Positions 35,652-44,110 of a DNA stretch of 64,000 nucleotides are shown piece after piece. The DNA is taken from the NCBI RefSeq assembly GCF_000974985.2, contig NZ_LAVA02000005.1, forward strand, positions 62,001 through 126,000, read 5' to 3'. The number at the start of each line of letters is the position of its first letter. Position 1 is the first letter of the stretch. The stretch is from Streptomyces mangrovisoli. GTDB lineage: Bacteria > Actinomycetota > Actinomycetes > Streptomycetales > Streptomycetaceae. A model generated the notes under the pieces. It worked only from the letters and a program-made list of their open reading frames with translations, was not told the origin of the DNA and searched no databases. The position numbers and the translations under genes were made by a program.

Positions 35652-37037
35652 TCATCCGATCCCCCGCCAGCCCTCCGGGTCGACCCCGCCGGGCACCGGA
35701 GCGCCCTCCTCGTACGGCTGGCGGGTGAACACGAACGACCCGAGGTCCAGATGGCTCACCGCCCCGTCGGGTCGGCGTACGGCCCTCAGGAGCTCTCCGG
35801 CGTAGTAGCCCTCCAGGCCGGTCCAGGTACCGTCGCCGTTCGCGCGGAACCGGGAGCGCCGGCCTTTGCCGGACAACGGCTCCAACGACAGCAGCCCGTC
35901 GGCCGTGAGACGCAGACCGTAGCCGTACGTCCCCCAGTACCACTGCCCGGCGAGTTCCAGCAGCGCCGGATCGACCTCGCGCAGCGGCCGCCACGGCTCG
36001 GGAATCCTGGGCTCGGCCTCGGCGACGATCCGCACGAGATCGGCTGCCACGGCGGACAGTTGGGGCCCGGAGGTGCAGTTGGCCAGCACCACGGCGGCGA
36101 CATCGTCCTCGACGCCGAGGGTCAGGTTCGCGAGGAAACCCGGCAGCGAACCGGAGTGCCCCGCCAGCAGCCGGCCGTCCCGGTACTGAATCTGCATCCC
36201 CAGCCCGTACGCGACGCCGTCCGCCACGTCCGCGACCTCCATCGGCGTGGCGGGCGTACGCATCTCCGCCACCGAAGCGGCGCTCAGGACCCGTTCGTCG
36301 CCCCGCGTCAGGAAGGCGGCGAACCGCGCCAGGTCGCCCGTGGTGGACCAGAGCTGACCCGCGGGAGCCATCCGGCCGAGATCCTCGGAGGGCTCGGGCA
36401 GCAGGGCGTCGGCCCAGGGATGCACGGCCCAGCCCCCGGCGTGCGGCGCCTCGGGTCGACCGCTCGTGCGCAGCAGGCCCAGCGGCTGGAGCACCTCGGC
36501 GCGCAGCACGTCCTCCCAGGGCGCCCCGCGCACCTCCTCCACCAGCGCGCCGAGCAGGGTGAAACCCGGGTTGGAGTAGTGGTGGCGACGGCCGACGGGG
36601 TGCAGGAAGGGCCGTTCACCGAGCACGTCGGCCAGCTCGGGCCGCACCGAGCCGGGGGTCCGCTCCCACCACGGGCCCGGTGACTCCGCCGCCAGGCCGC
36701 CGCTGTGGGCGAGCAGTTCGGCGATCGTGGCCTCCCCCGCTCCGGTGCCCGGCAGATGCTTCTCCAGCGGGTCGGCCAGGTCGAGCAGGCCCTCGTCGCG
36801 CAGCCGCAGCACCAGGACGGCGGTGAAGGTCTTGGTGATGGAGCCGATCCGGTACTGCACGTCGTCGTCCGGCGCGTGCCCGTCGACGGAGGTGCGCGCA
36901 CCCGTCCACACGGCCCGCCCGTCCCGTACGACCGTGGCCACGAGCGACGGCGCCCGCCCCTCGGCCTGCGCCACGGCGACCCGGTGCAGCAGAGCCCGTC
37001 GCGTACCGGGAAGCAGCTCTTCCTGAGGTGTTGTCAT
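35652..37037 (-). CDS. Serine hydrolase (beta-lactamase/DD-peptidase fold)
   Basis: A 461-residue class C beta-lactamase-like protein. The catalytic SxxK is SITK (about residue 68), the second motif YSN is in 'HHYSNPGFTLLGALVEE' (about 155), and HSG in 'LLAGHSGSLPGFL' (about 315) takes the place of KTG. A C-terminal domain of about 110 residues follows. No signal peptide is visible, so it is likely cytoplasmic; members are esterases or peptidases more often than true beta-lactamases. ATG at 37037. dnaB lies 61 bases upstream in the same direction. Confidence 0.9.
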   Translation of the reverse strand: MTTPQEELLPGTRRALLHRVAVAQAEGRAPSLVATVVRDGRAVWTGARTSVDGHAPDDDVQYRIGSITKTFTAVLVLRLRDEGLLDLADPLEKHLPGTGAGEATIAELLAHSGGLAAESPGPWWERTPGSVRPELADVLGERPFLHPVGRRHHYSNPGFTLLGALVEEVRGAPWEDVLRAEVLQPLGLLRTSGRPEAPHAGGWAVHPWADALLPEPSEDLGRMAPAGQLWSTTGDLARFAAFLTRGDERVLSAASVAEMRTPATPMEVADVADGVAYGLGMQIQYRDGRLLAGHSGSLPGFLANLTLGVEDDVAAVVLANCTSGPQLSAVAADLVRIVAEAEPRIPEPWRPLREVDPALLELAGQWYWGTYGYGLRLTADGLLSLEPLSGKGRRSRFRANGDGTWTGLEGYYAGELLRAVRRPDGAVSHLDLGSFVFTRQPYEEGAPVPGGVDPEGWRGIG

Positions 37038-37098
37038 GGGCCCAGTCCACCTGCCGGGCCACCGCACGTCGAGCCCATTTCGCCGGGCGCGGCCCAGG

Positions 37099-38574
37099 TC
37101 AGGTCTGTGCCATGTCCACGAAGCGCGAGTAGTGGCCCTGGAAGGCGACCGTGATCGTCGCTGTGGGGCCGTTACGGTGCTTGGCCACGATGAGGTCGGC
37201 CTCGCCGGCGCGCGGGGATTCCTTCTCGTAGGCGTCCTCGCGGTGCAGCAGGATGACCATGTCCGCGTCCTGCTCGATGGAGCCGGACTCACGCAGGTCG
37301 GACACCATGGGCTTCTTGTCGGTGCGCTGCTCGGGGCCACGGTTCAGCTGGGAGAGCGCGATCACCGGGATCTCCAGCTCCTTGGCGAGCAGCTTGAGGT
37401 TACGGGACATGTCCGAGACCTCCTGCTGACGGCTCTCGGCGCGCTTGGAGCCGCCGGACTGCATCAGCTGGAGGTAGTCGATGACGACCAGCTTGATGTC
37501 ATTGCGCTGCTTGAGGCGGCGGCACTTGGCACGGATCTCCATCATCGACAGGTTCGGGGAATCGTCGATGAACAGAGGGGCCGCGGACACGTCGGGCATC
37601 CGACGGGCGAGCCGGGTCCAGTCCTCGTCGGTCATGGTTCCGGAGCGCATGTGGTGCAGGGCGACCCGGGCCTCCGCCGACAGCAGACGCATCGCGATCT
37701 CGTTGCGGCCCATCTCCAGGGAGAAGATGACGCTGGGCAGGTTGTGCTTGATCGACGCGGCACGCGCGAAGTCCAGCGCGAGCGTCGACTTACCCATGGC
37801 GGGACGGGCCGCGATGACGATCATCTGCCCCGGGTGCAGACCGTTGGTGAGGGAGTCGAAGTCGGTGAATCCCGTGGGCACACCGGTCATCTCGCCGCTG
37901 CGCGAGCCGATCGCCTCGATCTCGTCGAGCGCGCCCTCCATGATGTCGCCGAGCGGGAGGTAGTCCTCGCTGGTGCGCTGCTCGGTGACCGCGTAGATCT
38001 CGGCCTGCGCGCGGTTGACGATCTCGTCGACGTCGTCGTCCGCCGCGTACCCCATCTGGGTGATGCGGGTGCCGGCCTCGACCAGGCGGCGCAGCACGGC
38101 GCGTTCGTGGACGATCTCCGCGTAGTACTCGGCGTTGGCCGCCGTGGGCACGGTCTGGACGAGCGTGTGCAGGTACGCCGCGCCGCCGACCTTGTTGATC
38201 TCGCCGCGCTTGGTCAGCTCGGCCGCGATGGTGATGGGGTCGGCCGGCTCGCCCTTGGCGTAGATGTCCAGGATCGCCTGGAAGATCGTCTCGTGGGCGG
38301 GCTTGTAGAAGTCGTGGCCCTTGATCACCTCGACGACGTCGGCGATGGCGTCCTTGGACAGGAGCATGCCACCGAGCACGGACTGCTCGGCGTCGAGGTC
38401 CTGCGGGGGGAGCCGCTCGAAGGAGGGACCCGCACCGTCCCACGCGCCGCCCTCGCGACCACGGTCGTGCTGCTCGTCACGTGTCCGGCCGCCGTCCCGG
38501 CGGCGGGTGGCGGGCAGGCGATCACTGGGACCACTGTCGGCCCACGGATCGTCCAAGGGCTCGGAAATGCTCAC
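37099..38574 (-). CDS. dnaB: Replicative DNA helicase DnaB
   Basis: A 491-residue helicase that unwinds DNA at the fork as a hexamer. After a charged N-terminal extension (about 45 residues) the N-domain starts 'LPPQDLDAEQSVLGGMLLS'. The RecA-like domain has Walker A 'ARPAMGKSTLALDFA' (about residue 260), 'FSLEMGRNEIAMRLLS', Walker B 'LVVIDYLQLM' and 'SQLNRGPEQR'. No intein is present. The GTG at 38574 follows GGAGGAGG. Its upstream gap carries DnaA-like boxes. Confidence 0.97.
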   Translation of the reverse strand: MSISEPLDDPWADSGPSDRLPATRRRDGGRTRDEQHDRGREGGAWDGAGPSFERLPPQDLDAEQSVLGGMLLSKDAIADVVEVIKGHDFYKPAHETIFQAILDIYAKGEPADPITIAAELTKRGEINKVGGAAYLHTLVQTVPTAANAEYYAEIVHERAVLRRLVEAGTRITQMGYAADDDVDEIVNRAQAEIYAVTEQRTSEDYLPLGDIMEGALDEIEAIGSRSGEMTGVPTGFTDFDSLTNGLHPGQMIVIAARPAMGKSTLALDFARAASIKHNLPSVIFSLEMGRNEIAMRLLSAEARVALHHMRSGTMTDEDWTRLARRMPDVSAAPLFIDDSPNLSMMEIRAKCRRLKQRNDIKLVVIDYLQLMQSGGSKRAESRQQEVSDMSRNLKLLAKELEIPVIALSQLNRGPEQRTDKKPMVSDLRESGSIEQDADMVILLHREDAYEKESPRAGEADLIVAKHRNGPTATITVAFQGHYSRFVDMAQT

Positions 38575-39034
38575 CGAACCGCCTCCTCCCGTCCGCGCTG
38601 CGGACCTCGCCGTGCCTCTTTGTTCTACGGCACAGCACTGACAACTAAGGGACCCAACTCCGGTTGTGGCGCGTCGGTTTTGTGGTGGTTCCGAGGCCTG
38701 GGGATGGAAGCGGGCGCCGGACCACGTTAGGCCCGTCGGCACCGTCAGCCAATCTGGTTATCCACAGGCCATGTGGACGACGGCCCCGATGCTGTGGAGA
38801 ACTCGGCAAAACCTGTGTACGAGTCGGTGGACAGCCCTGTGAACAAGACCTCGGAACTTCCGCGCAACAGTCTCTGACCTGCATCTTTCCCATCCACCGG
38901 CTGTGCAGAAGAAAAACTTCCCCAGTCGGCGCAAGATCCCCTCCCACAAGCCGGGCGAGCGCCCGCCACCGAAGGATCAGTAAGGGTCAGTATGGGATTG
39001 CATCTCTTACCTGTGGACGATTAGATTAGTGCGT
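38575..39034. other. Divergent gap between dnaB and MATE gene
   Basis: About 460 bases, AT-richer than the genes, with several DnaA-box-like sequences (listed separately) and a promoter for the MATE gene. Open frames on both strands around 38640-38970 lack protein character and are not called. Confidence 0.6.
38758..38801. promoter_or_regulatory. DnaA-box-like sites upstream of dnaB
   Basis: TTATCCACA (38758-38766) is the classic DnaA box. TGTGGACGA (38772-38780; TCGTCCACA reversed) and TGTGGAGAA (38793-38801; TTCTCCACA reversed) are close relatives. A further TGTGGACGA lies at 39012-39020. Titration of DnaA or control of dnaB is inference. Confidence 0.55.
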
Positions 39035-39035
39035 A
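38998..39035 (+). promoter_or_regulatory. Promoter of MATE gene, possibly leaderless
   Basis: TTGCAT (38998-39003) and TAGATT (39022-39027) are separated by 18 bases, a good vegetative sigma promoter. Transcription would begin about 39034-39035, right at the ATG at 39035, and no ribosome site precedes the gene. A DnaA-like box (39012-39020) fills the spacer. Confidence 0.6.
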
Positions 39036-40372
39036 TGACACAGGCTTCCGAAGCGACCCGGGCAACCCGGCGACAGCACGACCGCGAGATCGTGGCACTG
39101 GCCGTCCCGGCCTTCGGCGCACTGGTCGCCGAGCCCCTCTTCGTCATGGCCGACAGCGCGATCGTCGGCCATCTCGGCACGGCCCAGCTCGCCGGACTCG
39201 GCATCGCCTCGGCCCTGCTCACCACCGCGGTGAGCGTCTTCGTCTTCCTCGCCTACGCCACCACGGCGGCCGTGGCCCGGCGGGTCGGCGCGGGCGATCT
39301 GCCGGCCGCCATCCGTCAGGGCATGGACGGCATCTGGCTCGCCCTGCTCCTGGGCGCCGGGGTGATCGTCGTGGCTCTGTCCACGGCACCCGGGCTGGTG
39401 GACCTCTTCGGCGCCTCCGACACCGCGGCGCCGTACGCGACGACCTATCTGCGGATCTCGTCCCTCGGCATCCCCGCGATGCTCGTGGTGCTGGCCGCCA
39501 CCGGGGTCCTGCGCGGACTCCAGAACACCCGCACCCCGCTGTATGTCGCCGTCGCGGGCTTCGTCGCCAACGCCGCTCTCAACGCGGCGCTCGTCTACGG
39601 CGCGGGTCTCGGTATCGCGGGCTCCGCGTGGGGGACCGTCATCGCCCAGTGCGGCATGGCCGCGGTCTATCTCGCCGTCGTCATCCGCGGCGCCCGCGAG
39701 CACGGCGCCTCCCTGCGCCCTGATGCCGCCGGCATCAGGGCGTCGGCCCAGGCAGGAGTGCCTCTGCTGATCCGCACGCTCTCCCTGAGAGCGATCCTCC
39801 TGATCGCCACTGCCGTGGCCGCCCGGCTCGGTGACGCCGACATCGCCGCGCACCAGATCGTGCTGTCGCTGTGGAGCCTGCTCGCCTTCGCCCTCGACGC
39901 CATCGCCATCGCCGGTCAGGCCATCATCGGCCGCTACCTCGGGGCGGACGACGCCCCCGGAGCACGGGAAGCCTGCCGCAGGATGGTGCAGTGGGGCATC
40001 GCGACGGGGACCGTGCTCGGTCTGCTGCTGGTGCTGGCCCGGCCGTTGTTCCTGCCGCTGTTCACCAGCGACTCCTCGGTGACGGACGCGGCGCTTCCCG
40101 CACTGCTGCTGGTGGCGCTCTCCCAGCCGCTCTGCGGCATCGTCTTCGTCCTGGACGGCGTCCTGATGGGCGCCGGTGACGGGCCCTATCTGGCGGGCGC
40201 GATGGTGATCACCCTGGCGGTGTTCGCCCCGGCCGCTCTGCTGGTGCCCGTGCTGGGCGGCGGACTCACCGCGCTCTGGGGAGCCATGGCACTGATGATG
40301 GCCGTGCGGACGCTGACCCTCTGGCTGAGGGCACGCTCGGGCCGCTGGATCGTGACCGGCGCGACCCGCTGA
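39035..40372 (+). CDS. MATE-family efflux transporter
   Basis: A 445-residue membrane protein with twelve hydrophobic segments. The start 'DREIVALAVPAFGALVAEPLFVMADSAIVGHLGTAQLAGLG' and the central 'DIAAHQIVLSLWSLLAFALDAIAIAGQAIIGR' are typical of MATE (DinF-like) Na+- or H+-coupled exporters. The start is at ATG 39035, with no ribosome-binding site (see promoter entry). It is convergent with rplI. In other Streptomyces a MATE gene also sits between dnaB and rplI, so this is conserved order. Confidence 0.93.
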   Translation: MTQASEATRATRRQHDREIVALAVPAFGALVAEPLFVMADSAIVGHLGTAQLAGLGIASALLTTAVSVFVFLAYATTAAVARRVGAGDLPAAIRQGMDGIWLALLLGAGVIVVALSTAPGLVDLFGASDTAAPYATTYLRISSLGIPAMLVVLAATGVLRGLQNTRTPLYVAVAGFVANAALNAALVYGAGLGIAGSAWGTVIAQCGMAAVYLAVVIRGAREHGASLRPDAAGIRASAQAGVPLLIRTLSLRAILLIATAVAARLGDADIAAHQIVLSLWSLLAFALDAIAIAGQAIIGRYLGADDAPGAREACRRMVQWGIATGTVLGLLLVLARPLFLPLFTSDSSVTDAALPALLLVALSQPLCGIVFVLDGVLMGAGDGPYLAGAMVITLAVFAPAALLVPVLGGGLTALWGAMALMMAVRTLTLWLRARSGRWIVTGATR

Positions 40373-40376
40373 AGCG

Positions 40377-40390
40377 GTTTCACGTGAAAC
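40377..40390. promoter_or_regulatory. parS site after MATE gene
   Basis: Perfect GTTTCACGTGAAAC, starting four bases after the MATE stop codon. Confidence 0.92.
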
Positions 40391-40405
40391 AGCGCACCAC
40401 GGCAC

Positions 40406-40419
40406 GTTTCACGTGAAAC
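40406..40419. promoter_or_regulatory. parS site in a 22-base palindrome
   Basis: Perfect GTTTCACGTGAAAC extended on both sides by GCAC/GTGC to a 22-base palindrome (40402-40423). It is 29 bases from the previous parS (start to start). Confidence 0.92.
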
Positions 40420-40452
40420 GTGCGCTCGGCGCGGAGACGGAAGGCAAGCGAA

Positions 40453-40481
40453 AGGGGCCGCACCAGGCAGGTGCGGCCCCT
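40453..40481 (-). terminator. Terminator of the rpsF-ssb-rpsR-rplI operon
   Basis: AGGGGCCGCACC (40453-40464) pairs perfectly with GGTGCGGCCCCT (40470-40481), loop AGGCA. It lies 22 bases after the rplI stop and could also stop transcription from the MATE gene. Confidence 0.8.
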
Positions 40482-40503
40482 CTACGACTGCTCAGCGCGA
40501 CGA

Positions 40504-40950
40504 TCAGGCCGCGACGACCTCGATGTTGACCTTGGCGGCAACCTCGGGGTGCAGACGCACGGACGTCTCGTGGGCGCCCAGGGTCTTGATCGGCGAACCG
40601 ACCTCGATGCGACGCTTGTCGACGTCGGGGCCACCGGCAGCCTTGATCGCGGAAGCGATGTCGGCCTGGGTGACGGAACCGAACAGACGGCCCGCGTCGC
40701 CCGAACGGACGGCCAGACGGACCTTGACGCCCTCGAGCTGGGCCTTCACAGCGTTGGCCTGCTCGATGGTCTGGATCTCGTGGATCTTGCGAGCGCGACG
40801 GATCTGCTCGACGTCCTTCTCGCCACCCTTGGTCCAGCGGATAGCGAACTTCCGCGGGATCAGGTAGTTGCGAGCGTAGCCGTCCTTGACGTCAACGACG
40901 TCGCCGGCGGCACCGAGGCCAGAGACCTCGTGGGTCAGGATGATCTTCAT
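40504..40950 (-). CDS. rplI: Ribosomal protein bL9
   Basis: A 148-residue large-subunit protein. The N-terminal '[32 protein letters not shown]' is the bL9 signature, followed by the long connecting helix and the C-terminal RNA-binding domain. It is the last gene of the rpsF-ssb-rpsR-rplI operon, 18 bases after rpsR, and is followed by a hairpin terminator. The start ATG at 40950 is clear. Confidence 0.98.
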   Translation of the reverse strand: MKIILTHEVSGLGAAGDVVDVKDGYARNYLIPRKFAIRWTKGGEKDVEQIRRARKIHEIQTIEQANAVKAQLEGVKVRLAVRSGDAGRLFGSVTQADIASAIKAAGGPDVDKRRIEVGSPIKTLGAHETSVRLHPEVAAKVNIEVVAA

Positions 40951-40968
40951 GTTTCTGTCACCCTTCCC

Positions 40969-41205
40969 TTAGCGCGCGGTGGACGTGTAGGGCAGCAGCG
41001 CCATCTCACGGCTGTTCTTCACGGCCGTGGCGACGTCACGCTGGTGCTGCGTGCAGTTGCCGGTCACGCGGCGGGCACGGATCTTGCCGCGGTCGGAAAT
41101 GAACTTCCGCAGCATGTTCGTGTCCTTGTAGTCCACGTACGTGACCTTGTCCTTGCAGAAAGCGCAGACCTTCTTCTTCGGCTTGCGCACAGGCGGCTTC
41201 GCCAT
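40969..41205 (-). CDS. rpsR: Ribosomal protein bS18
   Basis: A 78-residue small-subunit protein starting [17 protein letters not shown]. It keeps CAFC and a later NCTQHQ, so it looks like the zinc-binding (C+) form; Streptomyces often also carries a zinc-free paralogue elsewhere. The core '[21 protein letters not shown]' is standard. It lies between ssb and rplI in the operon. Confidence 0.97.
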   Translation of the reverse strand: MAKPPVRKPKKKVCAFCKDKVTYVDYKDTNMLRKFISDRGKIRARRVTGNCTQHQRDVATAVKNSREMALLPYTSTAR

Positions 41206-41263
41206 GGTGTATCTCCTGTGTGATCAAGAAGTTTGGGTACGACCCGCCCTCCGGCCCGGGGGC

Positions 41264-41848
41264 CTAGAAGGGGGGTTCGTCCGAGTAGCCGCCGCCGGAA
41301 CCGCCGGAGCCACCGCCCCAGCCGCCGCCGCCACCCTGGTTGCCACCGGCGGGAGCGCCGGAAGCCCACGGGTCGTCGGCCTGCTGGCCGCCCTGCTGGC
41401 CGCCACCGGAGCCGCCGCCCCAGCCGCCGCCCTGCTGGCCGCCACCGCCGCCGTAGTTGCCGCCGCCACCCTGGCCACCGCGGCCGGAGGTCTTGGTGAC
41501 CTTGGCCGTGGCATTGCGCAGGCTGGGACCGACTTCCTCGACGTCCAGCTCGTAGACCGTGCGCTTGACGCCGTCGCGGTCGTCGTAGGACCGCTGCTTC
41601 AGCCGGCCCTGCACGAGAACGCGCATGCCCTTCTGAAGCGACTCGGCGACGTTCTCCGCCGCCTGGCGCCAGACCGAGCAGGTCAGGAACAGGCTCTCGC
41701 CGTCCTTCCACTCGTTCGTCTGACGGTCGAAGGTGCGGGGAGTGGACGCGATGCGGAACTTCGCGACCGCCGCACCGGACGGGGTGAAGCGCAGCTCGGG
41801 GTCATCGACAAGATTGCCGACAACCGTGATGACGGTCTCGCCTGCCAT
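41264..41848 (-). CDS. ssb: Single-stranded DNA-binding protein
   Basis: A 194-residue SSB. Residues 1-about 115 form the OB fold ('[21 protein letters not shown]', '[24 protein letters not shown]'). The rest is a Gly/Gln-rich linker with repeated GGGG and the acidic tip DEPPF, which recruits replication and repair proteins. The operon context (between rpsF and rpsR) marks it as the main SsbA. The linker is long even for Streptomyces and low in complexity. Confidence 0.97.
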   Translation of the reverse strand: MAGETVITVVGNLVDDPELRFTPSGAAVAKFRIASTPRTFDRQTNEWKDGESLFLTCSVWRQAAENVAESLQKGMRVLVQGRLKQRSYDDRDGVKRTVYELDVEEVGPSLRNATAKVTKTSGRGGQGGGGNYGGGGGQQGGGWGGGSGGGQQGGQQADDPWASGAPAGGNQGGGGGWGGGSGGSGGGYSDEPPF

Positions 41849-41924
41849 GGGGGAACCTCTCGGCGGGTTTGCTGCTGGCTGCTGGTGCTGCTACTCGAAA
41901 TCCCGAGAACGACTGAGCGGAGGC

Positions 41925-42215
41925 TCAGTGGGTCTCGGGACGGAGGACCTTGGTCCGGAGGACCGACTCGTTCAGGTTCATCTGGCGGTCGAGCTCCTTG
42001 ACGACCGCAGGCTCGGCCTGCAGGTCGATGACCGAGTAGATGCCCTCGGGCTTCTTCTTGATCTCGTACGAGAGACGACGACGGCCCCAGGTGTCGACCT
42101 TCTCCACCTTGCCGCCGCCATCGCGGACGACAGAGAGGAAGTTCTCGATCAGCGGGGAGACAGAACGCTCCTCGAGATCGGGGTCGAGGATGACCATCAC
42201 CTCGTAGTGACGCAT
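41925..42215 (-). CDS. rpsF: Ribosomal protein bS6
   Basis: A 96-residue small-subunit protein that pairs with bS18. '[19 protein letters not shown]' and '[23 protein letters not shown]' are family features. The ATG at 42215 follows a strong GAAGGAGGTG site. First gene of the operon, with its promoter in the 263-base gap up to the divergent small membrane protein gene. Confidence 0.98.
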   Translation of the reverse strand: MRHYEVMVILDPDLEERSVSPLIENFLSVVRDGGGKVEKVDTWGRRRLSYEIKKKPEGIYSVIDLQAEPAVVKELDRQMNLNESVLRTKVLRPETH

Positions 42216-42478
42216 GTGGAACCCACCTCCTTCGGACTCAGCGGCCACGGTCGTTCCGTGGCAGGAGGGTTGTGATGCGTACGCAACGGTATCGGCCGCC
42301 ACTGACAATCGGGGTTCCCTCTCGGGTTCCGCGTCAGGGCATGGGCAGACACCGGTGCAGACGGTACAGAGTACCCGCACACCCGCTTCCGGTTGAAATC
42401 CTGCGGTGGGGACCGTCAGTCTGTACGCATCGGGTGTGTATGGCGCTACGATGCGCCGCCTTCCGCAGGAGGTGCCCC

Positions 42479-42778
42479 ATGGCACAGGCATTGCGACCGA
42501 ACACCGCCGGATCCCTCTTCGCCACCGATGGCAAGGCCCATCCCGTCCAGGACACGCTGATGGCCGTGACCCTGGTGCTGGGTGTGGTGGCCTTCGTCAC
42601 CGGGTTCTTCGACAACCTGCATCTGCTCGCCTCCTGGGCCGGCCTGGTGGGCATCCTCACCGGCGCCTACGGCCAGTGGATCTCGGAGACCACGCGGGAG
42701 CGCTTCGGCCTGATCCTGGGTCTCGGTGCCTCCGGCGTGGGCTTCTTCCTCGGCATGGCCAACGGCGGGCTCTTCTGA
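42479..42778 (+). CDS. Small three-helix membrane protein
   Basis: A 99-residue protein with three hydrophobic segments (about 26-44, 48-66 and 75-97). The ATG at 42479 follows AGGAGGTG. I know it as a conserved Streptomyces gene next to the rpsF operon but of unknown function. It lies upstream of femX with a terminator between them, so it is probably monocistronic. Confidence 0.85.
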   Translation: MAQALRPNTAGSLFATDGKAHPVQDTLMAVTLVLGVVAFVTGFFDNLHLLASWAGLVGILTGAYGQWISETTRERFGLILGLGASGVGFFLGMANGGLF

Positions 42779-42791
42779 CAGAAACCACCAC

Positions 42792-42826
42792 GGAACGCCC
42801 CGACCGCGGCCTGGCCGGGGCGTTCC
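42792..42826 (+). terminator. Terminator after the small membrane protein gene
   Basis: GGAACGCCCCG (42792-42802) pairs with CGGGGCGTTCC (42816-42826), 14 bases after the stop codon. Confidence 0.8.
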
Positions 42827-42928
42827 TCCCGTACGCACGGTCGGGTCGCGGGCGAGGCGCAGTAGGCTTCGCGCGAGAGCCGGAGCCCCTGAACCCATGG
42901 GGACACACCAGCCCGAGGAGCCTCCCGA

Positions 42929-44050
42929 ATGAGCCTGACCCTGAGGACGATCAGCCGCGAGCAGCATCTGGCATACATCCAGAGTCTGCCGTCGGCCAGC
43001 CACATGCAGGTCCCCGCATGGGCCGACGTCAAGGCTGAGTGGCGCTCCGAGAACCTCGGGTGGTTCGACGACCGCACCGGCGAGCTGGTCGGTGCGGGCA
43101 TGGTCCTCTACCGCCAGCTGCCGAAGCTCAAGCGCTACCTCGCGTACCTGCCCGAGGGCCCGGTCATCAACTGGTACGCGCCGAACCTCGACGAGTGGCT
43201 CCAGCCGATGCTCGCGCACCTCAAGCAGCAGGGCGCTTTCTCGGTGAAGATGGGTCCCCCGGTGATCATCCGGCGCTGGGACGCGCCCTCCATCAAGCAG
43301 GGCATCCAGGACCCGGACGTGAAGCGGCTGCGCGACATCGAGGCCGACTTCATCGAGCCGCGCGCCTTCGAGGTGGCCGACAAGCTGCGCCGCATGGGCT
43401 GGCAGCAGGGCGAGGACGGCGGCGCCGGCTTCGGCGACGTCCAGCCGCGCTACGTCTTCCAGGTGCCGCTGGCGAATCGTTCCCTGGAGGAGGTCCACCG
43501 GGACTTCAACCAGCTGTGGCGCCGCAACATCAAGAAGGCCGAGAAGGCGGGCGTGGAGGTCGTCCAGGGCGGCTACCACGACCTGGAGGAGTGGCAGCGG
43601 CTGTACGAGATCACGGCCGTGCGCGACCACTTCCGGCCGCGCCCGCTGTCGTACTTCCAGCGCATGTGGACGGCCCTCAACACCGAGGACCCCAACCGCA
43701 TGCGGCTGTACTTCGCGCGCCACAACGGCGTGAACCTCTCCGCGGCGACCATGCTGATCGTCGGCGGGCACGTCTGGTACTCCTACGGCGCCTCCGACAA
43801 CATCGGCCGCGAGGTGCGGCCGTCCAACGCCATGCAGTGGCGGATGCTGCGCGACGCCTACGCGCTCGGCGCCACCGTCTACGACCTGCGTGGCATCTCC
43901 GACTCGCTGGACGAGACCGATCACCTCTTCGGTCTGATCCAGTTCAAGGTGGGCACCGGCGGACAGGCCGCCGAGTACCTCGGCGAGTGGGACTTCCCGC
44001 TCAACAAGCTGCTCCACAAGGCGCTCGACATCTACATGTCGCGTCGCTGA
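42929..44050 (+). CDS. femX: FemX-type peptidoglycan bridge aminoacyltransferase
   Basis: A 373-residue Fem-family enzyme with two GNAT-like halves. The start 'LRTISREQHLAYIQSLPSASHMQVPAWADVK' and the later 'LWRRNIKKAEKAGVEVVQGG' and 'YDLRGISDSLDETDHLFGLIQFKVGTGG' mark it as FemX/FemAB. In Streptomyces the peptidoglycan side bridge is a single glycine, which FemX adds to lipid II from Gly-tRNA at the inner membrane face. ATG at 42929 with GGAG upstream. Probably in an operon with the alanine-racemase-like gene 60 bases downstream. Confidence 0.93.
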   Translation: MSLTLRTISREQHLAYIQSLPSASHMQVPAWADVKAEWRSENLGWFDDRTGELVGAGMVLYRQLPKLKRYLAYLPEGPVINWYAPNLDEWLQPMLAHLKQQGAFSVKMGPPVIIRRWDAPSIKQGIQDPDVKRLRDIEADFIEPRAFEVADKLRRMGWQQGEDGGAGFGDVQPRYVFQVPLANRSLEEVHRDFNQLWRRNIKKAEKAGVEVVQGGYHDLEEWQRLYEITAVRDHFRPRPLSYFQRMWTALNTEDPNRMRLYFARHNGVNLSAATMLIVGGHVWYSYGASDNIGREVRPSNAMQWRMLRDAYALGATVYDLRGISDSLDETDHLFGLIQFKVGTGGQAAEYLGEWDFPLNKLLHKALDIYMSRR

Positions 44051-44110
44051 CCGCGCCACCACACCTTCACCCCCTACACCGCTGCAACCAGAAAGGTTCC
44101 GGGTCCGGCC

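Noticed and set aside
35652..37037. A true beta-lactamase resistance gene
   Set aside because: It has the SxxK/YxN/HxG fold but no signal peptide, and many such proteins are esterases or peptidases; only a general serine hydrolase call is supported.
38645..38969. Overlapping minus-strand open frames in the dnaB-MATE gap
   Set aside because: Three frames are open at once in AT-richer DNA with DnaA boxes; no protein features.
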